Part shown: positions 6,261-11,202 of the stretch, piece by piece
How the letters are laid out: the number at the start of each line of letters is the position of its first letter
Position numbering within the stretch: the stretch's first letter is position 1
NCBI GenBank assembly: GCA_020350905.1
Contig: CP070843.1
Location: 946,527 to 957,728, forward strand
Reading direction: 5' to 3'
Length of the DNA stretch: 11,202 nt
DNA from: Deltaproteobacteria bacterium
GTDB lineage: Bacteria; Desulfobacterota; Syntrophobacteria; BM002
The notes under the pieces: model-generated
What the model saw: the letters and a program-made list of their open reading frames with translations, nothing else
What the model was told of the DNA's origin: nothing
The model's database searches: none
Made by a program: the position numbers and the translations under genes

Positions 6261-6542
6261 GTCTTAAGTAGTCACCTTTATTTTTATAGTCTACAACCCT
6301 ACTTTTCCGATAGTCATTTTTACCCATTTATGGTCAAACCATTTTTGGGTAAAACTACCCATTTTGTGTACGGGCTGTCTTGGGTAAGTTTCCAATGGGA
6401 AGATGCAAATGTGCACCAATATAGGGGGGAAGTTTTTAGAGAGGCAATTCTGGGGTCAAAAATAATCTTCTAAGCTCGCAAAATGGCAATTTCTGGCAAG
6501 TAATCTTTGATATTTTAGCTATAGCTTGGTCCGACCACCGAC

Positions 6543-6705
6543 CCCGCACGACCCCTATCCTGTTTGTCGGCCACCGCATTCCTGAAGTTGCCCATACAGT
6601 TACGAATTTCACGTATGTTGGCAATTCACATTACTTGGTATTTCTTTTTCTCAATCCGTGACCTTGGCTACGCATAATTAGAGTTCCACCTTCCTTGCAT
6701 TCTGA
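6543..6705. other. Unassigned DNA between repeat and CHRD fragment
   Basis: I see no gene or structure. The missing N-terminal half of the CHRD gene is not recognisable here in any + strand frame, so the truncation breakpoint probably falls between about 6543 and 6754. Confidence 0.4.
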
Positions 6706-6978
6706 TCTAACAATTCAGGAATTTGTGCAAAATTTCTAATCACTCAACCTGGCCTGATTTCTTCTTTCACTAACGCTGATGGACCATTCATCCCAGATCC
6801 GGGGGTCACATTGAGCGGCATTCTGGTCGAGGGCACGGCCACAGCAGATGATTTGGTCGGACCGCTTGCGGGTTCTACACTGGATGACCTGATCGAAGAG
6901 ATAAATAATGGCAACACCTATGTGAACGTCCATACAGTTCAGAATCGTCCTGGGGAAATTCGCGGCCAAATCAGATAA
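6706..6978 (+). pseudogene. CHRD-domain protein, C-terminal fragment
   Basis: The frame is open from 6706, just after an in-frame TGA, to the TAA at 6976-6978, but it has no ATG and no ribosome binding site. From about 6754 it reads as the end of a CHRD domain: FTNADGPFIPDPG, VTLSGILVEGTATADDL, then NGNTYVNVHTVQNRPGEIRGQIR, whose YVNVHT...GEIRGQ pattern is characteristic. The N-terminal part of the domain, including the usual HIHxGxxGxNGPV segment, is missing. CHRD proteins are usually exported and have poorly defined roles. The surviving terminator (7016-7044) shows it was once a normal gene. Confidence 0.75.
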
Positions 6979-7015
6979 CCACACCCTTAACGGGTATTCA
7001 TTGTAGTGTGACAAT

Positions 7016-7044
7016 GCGGAGTCATATAGACTCCGCTTTTTTTT
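7016..7044 (+). terminator. Rho-independent terminator of the CHRD gene
   Basis: A perfect 8-bp stem GCGGAGTC / GACTCCGC with loop ATATA is followed by eight T. Confidence 0.88.
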
Positions 7045-7296
7045 AGCGTCCAAACCTAACATGCAACTTGTTCTAAAGAATATGTTCTCGCGGCAGCAGA
7101 GCAAACGGATGTTTTCTTTAAAGACATGTGTTACCATTACTTTTCCCATTTGATTGACGACCGCGACTTCCTTAGTTATTTATCGAAATTTGAGCGCACG
7201 GGCCCCTTTGGATCCCTTCTCTGTTTTCGGAATAGCAGGGACAGTCATCGACGGGGGAGTCCGGGATGTCTAACGCTTGGATGGAGATCTGAGGCG

Positions 7297-7318
7297 ATTA
7301 GGGGCAGTTCCCCCTAAT
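7297..7318 (-). terminator. Hairpin just after treT, no T-tract
   Basis: ATTAGGGG / CCCCTAAT forms a perfect 8-bp stem with a 6-base loop, 6 bases beyond the treT stop. There is no T run on the minus strand, so termination is uncertain. Confidence 0.4.
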
Positions 7319-7324
7319 GGGGAA

Positions 7325-8566
7325 TCATTGTAGTTCAATCCTCTCTTCAGTTCCCTTTAGTATTGCCACCATTAGCGTCAGGTATTCCCTCACGTGACGC
7401 GTGATCAGAAAATTTTCCAGCACAAACTTGTGCGCCTTTTGTCCCATTTCCTCAACCTTGTCCCTGTGGGTTAGAAGGTATCTGATGCGCAGCGCTGCCC
7501 CTTCAGGAGTATTGACCAGGAAGCCGGTGTGGTGGTTGTGCACCTGGAGCCTAATACCACCCACTTCTCCGCCGATTACCGGTTTTCCTTTCCACATAGC
7601 TTCAGTGACGGTGAGGCCGAAGCCTTCCTTTGTGGATTTTTGCACCACGATGTCTGAAATTCGCTGCAGTGCGTTGATGGTACGGTGGGCATCAGATGGC
7701 AGAAGTAGAATGTGGATGTCTGGCTCGTCCATTGCCGCGGCCCTTGCTTCAGCGAGAACCTCCTCCCCCTCGGGGTCATCTGTTGCCCCACCTCCTGCGA
7801 GCACTAGCTGAAGAGCGGTGAATGTCTTTGCCAGTCGAAATGCTTGGATTACTCCCAAAGGATCCTTGAATCGATCAAAACGGGAGATTTGGGCAATAAT
7901 TGGACGGTCAGGATCAAGTCCAAATCGCTCTAAAACTTCCTGAAGCTCTGAGTCTTGCAATTCGATGTTCTTTTCACTGAGGGGATCAATGCTTGGGCGA
8001 ATGAGGTAAAGAGGATGATACAACGGTTGGGCAAACTCTGCCAGAGACCAAATACTCGCATCATAAGGTTCAACATAACTGCGTAAATACTTCCAGACCG
8101 GCCTGTAAGGACGACTCACATCTATATGACAACGCCAGATCCACTTCCCCCTTCTCTCAGGGCACCAGTTCAACAGGAGTGCAGGCTGTGGGTCGTGGAT
8201 GAAGACGAAATCAGCTTCTTCTAATTGCCTCCGCAGTCGTTCCGCATTTTCCTGGTTGATCTCCTCATACCGTCGTAGCAGAGGTTGTGGGATTTCGAAC
8301 CGGTTCCCCTGCAGAGTGTTGTGCATATACTTGGTGCACTGATAGAACTCAGCATCTCCGACGATAACTTCCCAGCTAGGATCCAGCCCTAGCTCCTGTT
8401 TTAGGGGGATCATTCGATGCAGAATTTCAGCTACACCGCCACCCTCCCTGGTAGAATTGACATGCACCACCTTTGTACCTCTGAGAGGCTCGGCAAGCTG
8501 GCGTAGATTGTTAACGACATCTTCACCGACTATCTCTTGGTATCTGTCAAGAAGGAGATCTGTCAT
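7325..8566 (-). CDS. treT: Trehalose glycosyltransferring synthase TreT (GT4)
   Basis: This 413-residue cytoplasmic glycosyltransferase makes trehalose from NDP-glucose and free glucose, reversibly, in one step. It follows the archaeal TreT sequence as I recall it along its whole length: HVNSTREGGGVAEILH (35-50), FIHDPQPALL (122-131), WRCHID (144-149), RPSIDPLSEKN (190-200), then the GT-B C-terminal half with QISRFDRFKDP and EGFGLTVTEAMWKGKPVIGG. The last of these contains the GT4 EX7E pair E314 and E322. Length is normal and no key motif is missing. Its start overlaps the DUF5752 stop by four bases (ATGA). GAGGAG (plus-strand CTCCTC 8578-8583) lies 11 bases upstream of the start. A related trehalose phosphorylase or other GT4 specificity cannot be excluded. 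Confidence 0.88.
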   Translation of the reverse strand: MTDLLLDRYQEIVGEDVVNNLRQLAEPLRGTKVVHVNSTREGGGVAEILHRMIPLKQELGLDPSWEVIVGDAEFYQCTKYMHNTLQGNRFEIPQPLLRRYEEINQENAERLRRQLEEADFVFIHDPQPALLLNWCPERRGKWIWRCHIDVSRPYRPVWKYLRSYVEPYDASIWSLAEFAQPLYHPLYLIRPSIDPLSEKNIELQDSELQEVLERFGLDPDRPIIAQISRFDRFKDPLGVIQAFRLAKTFTALQLVLAGGGATDDPEGEEVLAEARAAAMDEPDIHILLLPSDAHRTINALQRISDIVVQKSTKEGFGLTVTEAMWKGKPVIGGEVGGIRLQVHNHHTGFLVNTPEGAALRIRYLLTHRDKVEEMGQKAHKFVLENFLITRHVREYLTLMVAILKGTEERIELQ

Positions 8567-9213
8567 GTATACATATACTCCTCGAATATCTCCCCAAGCT
8601 GGGCCCTCAGCTCCGTCAGGGATTTGAAATAGGGATCCAGGGACGCGATCTGCTCCAAGAGCTCATCATAGCTGTCTCCAAAACCCATGAGCCATTCGCT
8701 GAAATCATCATTCTTGTTGGATGTCCGCCGTCGAGCGTCCACGAAGTGATAGAAAACACTACCGACCGTGAGTTGAGGAATCAGCCCCTTTAGTTCCTCA
8801 GGTTTGCTGATCCGGATTCCTGTATCAAAGACGACGATCTGTGACCGAGTAAATTGAAACTGTTGATGTGCCGCGGTCCAAGAGACCAGCTCATTTTCAT
8901 CAAGCCTCTCTTCGATGATCTCGATCAACTCGCGCCGCAAGTCTTCCAAATCGTCAAAATCCGTAGGATCGACAAGAGCAAGCCGTTCGGCGAGAAATCT
9001 GTCGTGTAGTCCGTGGTAAGCCCAAACCGCGAAGTCGTTTTGATACTCGGGATCATCAAAACTGGGCCGCAGAAGGCCTCCCCAGAAATGGTAATAGATA
9101 CATCCTTGACGGGTTGTCTCCAGGCGATCTCTCAACTCTCTGAGATCATTGGCACGTTCACCGGTGGCGATGGCAATGAGCGCACAATCTTTTACCGCAA
9201 ATGGATCAGTCAT
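8563..9213 (-). CDS. DUF5752 family protein with internally duplicated domain
   Basis: This 216-residue soluble, acidic protein of unknown function matches the DUF5752 family, which I recall as a companion of TreT-type glycosyltransferases. Two similar halves are visible. Residues 11-103 contain ALIAIATGERANDLRELRDRL, then CIYYHF, NDFAVW and a helical DLEDLRRELIEIIEERL end. Residues 125-213 contain QIVVFDTGIRISKPEELKGLI, VFYHF, DDFSEW and LTELRAQLGEIFEEYM. The aligned YHF (41-43, 155-157) and (N/D)DFxxW (59-64, 169-174) suggest a duplicated fold with shared surface residues. It is translationally coupled to treT, so a role in assisting or regulating that enzyme is likely but unproven. The start at 9213 has only a weak AAGG 10 bases upstream. 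Confidence 0.8.
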   Translation of the reverse strand: MTDPFAVKDCALIAIATGERANDLRELRDRLETTRQGCIYYHFWGGLLRPSFDDPEYQNDFAVWAYHGLHDRFLAERLALVDPTDFDDLEDLRRELIEIIEERLDENELVSWTAAHQQFQFTRSQIVVFDTGIRISKPEELKGLIPQLTVGSVFYHFVDARRRTSNKNDDFSEWLMGFGDSYDELLEQIASLDPYFKSLTELRAQLGEIFEEYMYT

Positions 9214-9246
9214 GAATGTTCGACCTTGAATTCAAAGTTCCAATGC

Positions 9247-9275
9247 AGAGTAACGAATTGGCTGCTATTCGTCAA
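9247..9275 (-). promoter_or_regulatory. Candidate promoter for DUF5752-treT
   Basis: Reading the minus strand, TTGACG (9275-9270) is followed after exactly 17 bases by TACTCT (9252-9247), 33 bases before the ATG. The -10 box is a poor match. Confidence 0.4.
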
Positions 9276-9465
9276 ATTGTCCGACATTTGAAACTGTAAT
9301 ACGATCATTAGCGGTTTTGACTTCTACCAAATGATTTGCATTTTTTAGGCCAAAATGGCTCCTTTAGCAAGAAGCGACTTCATCCTCTTCCATAGCGGAA
9401 GACAAACCCTTGCAGCTCTATAGCTGGAATCTTACTTAGAATCATAGGGGAAGAAAGGAGCACAG

Positions 9466-9495
9466 TTGACATATGTAGACCATTCGAAGTAAGCA
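9466..9495 (+). promoter_or_regulatory. Candidate promoter for otsB
   Basis: A perfect TTGACA (9466-9471) is followed 18 bases later by a weak TAAGCA (9490-9495), 46 bases before the otsB ATG. TACAAT at 9505-9510 is an alternative -10 without a good -35. Confidence 0.27.
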
Positions 9496-9541
9496 TAAAA
9501 GGGTTACAATCACGTACTTCGCTCCAAAAGGTGGCCACAGT

Positions 9542-10324
9542 ATGAAAATCCTCAACCCTGATATTGACCTCGAACTTTTTTACCATCGAAGGCTAGAGGT
9601 TTCCCAAAAGGCCTTACTCCTTGACTACGATGGAACCCTGGCGCCTTTTCATAAAGAGCCGAATAAAGCCGAACCCTATCCGGGCATACGCGAAGTGCTT
9701 AATAGAATAATGCAAGTGCCAGATATACGTGTGGTAATTATTACAGGGAGGTGGACAAAGGATTTGGTTCCCCTTTTGCAGTTGGAAAAGCAACCGGAAA
9801 TATGGGGCTCCCATGGACTTGAGCGTCTGAAAACGGATGGATCATATGAGATTGATTCGATGGATGAACACCATTTAGATGGGCTCGTGGTGGCCGACGA
9901 GTTGATCGAAGAAGTCGGACTATCGAGTCGGTGTGAGAAAAAGCCGGGTTGTCTAGCCATACACTGGCGAGGATTAGATGAGGGAAAGGTAAAGGAAATA
10001 AAAAATCTGGTTGAATCCAGATGGTCGACACTCGCACAGGCTTGGCAACTCAATTTGCTGGAATTTGATGGTGGTCTTGAACTGCGTGTGCCAGCCAGGA
10101 ACAAGGGCGATGCTGTTGAAACCATCCTCGAGGAAATGGCTCAGGATGCGGTAGGTGCTTATCTAGGAGACGATTTGACGGATGAGGATGCCTTCAAAGC
10201 CATTAAGGGAAAGGGTATAGGTATACTGGTTCGTGATGAATTACGACCAACTGCTGCTGATCTGTGGATCAGGCCCCCCGAAGAACTCTTGACATTTCTT
10301 TCGGGCTGGATAGGGGAAGACTGA
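9542..10324 (+). CDS. otsB: Trehalose-6-phosphate phosphatase OtsB
   Basis: This 260-residue HAD-superfamily phosphatase removes phosphate from trehalose-6-phosphate to give trehalose, the second step of the OtsA-OtsB pathway in the cytoplasm. All HAD motifs are present. Motif I is LLLDYDGTLAP, with nucleophile D28 and acid/base D30. Motif II is VVIITGR (T68). Motif III lysine K188 lies in RNKGDA. Motif IV is YLGDDLTDEDAF (D210, D211, D214, E215, D216). The cap domain contains GSHGLE, a trehalose-phosphatase hallmark. AAGGTGG (9528-9534) is seven bases before the ATG. The GT20 gene follows after 120 bases on the same strand and would supply its substrate, so the two probably form an operon. 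Confidence 0.93.
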   Translation: MKILNPDIDLELFYHRRLEVSQKALLLDYDGTLAPFHKEPNKAEPYPGIREVLNRIMQVPDIRVVIITGRWTKDLVPLLQLEKQPEIWGSHGLERLKTDGSYEIDSMDEHHLDGLVVADELIEEVGLSSRCEKKPGCLAIHWRGLDEGKVKEIKNLVESRWSTLAQAWQLNLLEFDGGLELRVPARNKGDAVETILEEMAQDAVGAYLGDDLTDEDAFKAIKGKGIGILVRDELRPTAADLWIRPPEELLTFLSGWIGED

Positions 10325-10444
10325 AATACAAAATTTGCCAAGTCAATCCCAACGACAAAGACACCGCCTCTAATTATTGACACTAGGATCCTTGGATAGT
10401 CAGGCAAATATTCCAATCATTCAACATCGTAGGAGCTATTCAAG

Positions 10445-11202
10445 ATGAGCTATCTTGTCATTGTTTCCAATAGAGGGCCATTCAGTTTTTCGGAAGACTT
10501 TCTAAGAGACGCTGAAGAGTGCCTAAGAATAAGAACTCAGCCTGAGGCGCCGAGCTTTGGAGAGGGAGGTTTGGTTCAGGCCATGGCAGGTCTCCTTAAA
10601 CCGGGAAAATGGGACACTACCTGGATAGGGGCCTCCATGGGAGAATACGATATCGATGTGACCAGAGGACACTATACACGATTATTCAAAAAGATGAGAA
10701 AAGCGAAATACGCGCCTGACTATTTTCCAGATATAGAGATAGAGCGCGATGGCAGACTGCATTTCAAGTATAGAGGATACGACTTCTACATGAGGTTTGT
10801 CTTTTTCGACACCAAGCACATGCACAGTTACTATAGCAAATTTGCCAATGGATTTCTCTGGCCGCTCATGCACCTTACGCGACCTCCGCTCTTTTACAAA
10901 AAGACACCAGTTTTTCCAAGGCCACACTTTGTGAAAAATGATTTTGTTCAATACACAAGCAGCAGCGTCACCTTTGCCAATACCATCATTGATGAAACCC
11001 TTAAGACCAAAGGATCGCGCAAAGATAACGACCCTATTGTTATATGGAATCAGGATTACCATCTGATGCGGATTGCTGGGGTTTATAAAGCACTTTTGGA
11101 AGAAGAGGGTTTCTCTGACAAAGAAAAGCAGAAGATACATGTGGGTCAATTCATACACACGCCCTTTTTCAATATTCATGAGATCCAGGGGCTCATTCGG
11201 GA
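10445..11202 (+). CDS. Trehalose-6-phosphate synthase-like GT20 glycosyltransferase, 3' end outside window
   Basis: This frame is open to the window edge and gives the first 252 residues of a retaining GT20 enzyme, expected to form trehalose-6-phosphate from NDP-glucose and glucose-6-phosphate. The N-terminus reads MSYLVIVSNRGPFSF, followed by GEGGLVQAM (39-47), TTWIGASMGE (58-67), FANGFLWPLMH (133-143), FVQYTSSSVTFANTI, IWNQDYHLM (200-208, with the substrate-contacting D204) and GQFIHTPF (234-241, H238). It belongs to the subgroup starting SNRGP rather than the short E. coli OtsA type, and it has a long insert between the first two motifs. AGGAG (10431-10435) lies nine bases before the ATG. 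Linkage to otsB supports a trehalose role. A related product such as another phosphorylated glucoside is possible. Confidence 0.9.
   Translation, partial: MSYLVIVSNRGPFSFSEDFLRDAEECLRIRTQPEAPSFGEGGLVQAMAGLLKPGKWDTTWIGASMGEYDIDVTRGHYTRLFKKMRKAKYAPDYFPDIEIERDGRLHFKYRGYDFYMRFVFFDTKHMHSYYSKFANGFLWPLMHLTRPPLFYKKTPVFPRPHFVKNDFVQYTSSSVTFANTIIDETLKTKGSRKDNDPIVIWNQDYHLMRIAGVYKALLEEEGFSDKEKQKIHVGQFIHTPFFNIHEIQGLIR

Larger units (their letters stand above)
6150..6542 (+). repeat. Long direct repeat, copy 2 (selC 3' end plus downstream DNA)
   Basis: This is the same orientation and order as 384-782: tRNA-Sec 3' half, terminator, then the 35-bp double unit (TACCCA at 6321 and 6356, TGGGTA at 6346 and 6381). 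Similarity stops immediately after GTCCGACCACCGAC. Relative to copy 1, the first palindrome has GTGGT/ACCAC replaced by ATGGT/ACCAT, a paired change. The two copies bracket the 5.8-kb interval with the five exported or cytoplasmic cargo genes. Confidence 0.85.
6979..7324. other. Intergenic between CHRD fragment and treT
   Basis: This holds the CHRD terminator (7016-7044) and a hairpin after treT (7297-7318). Between them I see no gene; the open frame 7126-7317 has no protein-like character. Confidence 0.45.
9214..9541. promoter_or_regulatory. Divergent promoter region of the trehalose genes
   Basis: This 328-bp gap separates the minus-strand DUF5752-treT unit from the plus-strand otsB-GT20 unit, so it must carry promoters in both directions. 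I see one reasonable minus-strand and one weak plus-strand candidate. It is the natural place for shared osmotic or stress control, but I recognise no operator. Confidence 0.55.

Noticed and set aside
6067..6327. Minus-strand open frame antisense to selC fragment 2
   Set aside because: Antisense to tRNA and terminator; the sequence PWVAEVHGNRT is a common artefact of reading tRNA T-arm regions backwards.
6736..7149. Minus-strand 137-codon frame
   Set aside because: It is antisense to the CHRD fragment and its terminator and lacks protein-like character.
10682..11179. Minus-strand 165-codon frame
   Set aside because: It is a shadow of the GT20 gene, whose plus-strand frame carries all the family motifs.

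Overview
This window looks like part of a Gram-negative bacterial chromosome of moderate GC. The organism probably uses selenocysteine, because two 3'-half copies of a tRNA-Sec (selC) gene are present. Lipoprotein signals, a TPR-bearing M48 protease, and a TreT/DUF5752/OtsB/GT20 trehalose block would fit a Desulfobacterota-like lineage. That assignment rests on style and gene content only; no ribosomal marker is present.

Bases 1-383: no gene I can support. This is the tail of whatever lies to the left. At 384-782 there is a repeat unit made of the 3' half of tRNA-Sec (anticodon loop to CCA), its rho-independent terminator and about 290 bp of non-coding DNA. The same unit recurs at 6150-6542, roughly 90% identical by eye outside the tRNA part. 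Neither copy has the 5' half of the tRNA. I read them as attachment-site scars of elements integrated in tandem into selC. The 5.8-kb interval they bracket carries five recognisable genes, all on the + strand: a YbjQ/UPF0145 protein, a secreted carbohydrate-binding-like protein, a Tat-type lipoprotein M48 metalloprotease with TPRs, a secreted cupin and a lipoprotein. No integrase is visible. Four of the five products carry export signals, so the cargo is directed at the cell envelope. The spaces between genes are long and hold decayed coding fragments.

Right of the second scar is the 3' end of a CHRD-domain gene that has lost its start (to 6978), with its terminator still intact.

From 7325 to the right edge lies a trehalose block of two divergent units. 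On the - strand are a duplicated-domain DUF5752 protein and TreT (trehalose glycosyltransferring synthase), with a 4-bp ATGA overlap. On the + strand are OtsB (trehalose-6-phosphatase) and a GT20 trehalose-6-phosphate-synthase-like gene that runs off the window. Together they encode two routes to trehalose: one step from NDP-glucose plus glucose (TreT), and two steps through trehalose-6-phosphate (GT20 then OtsB).
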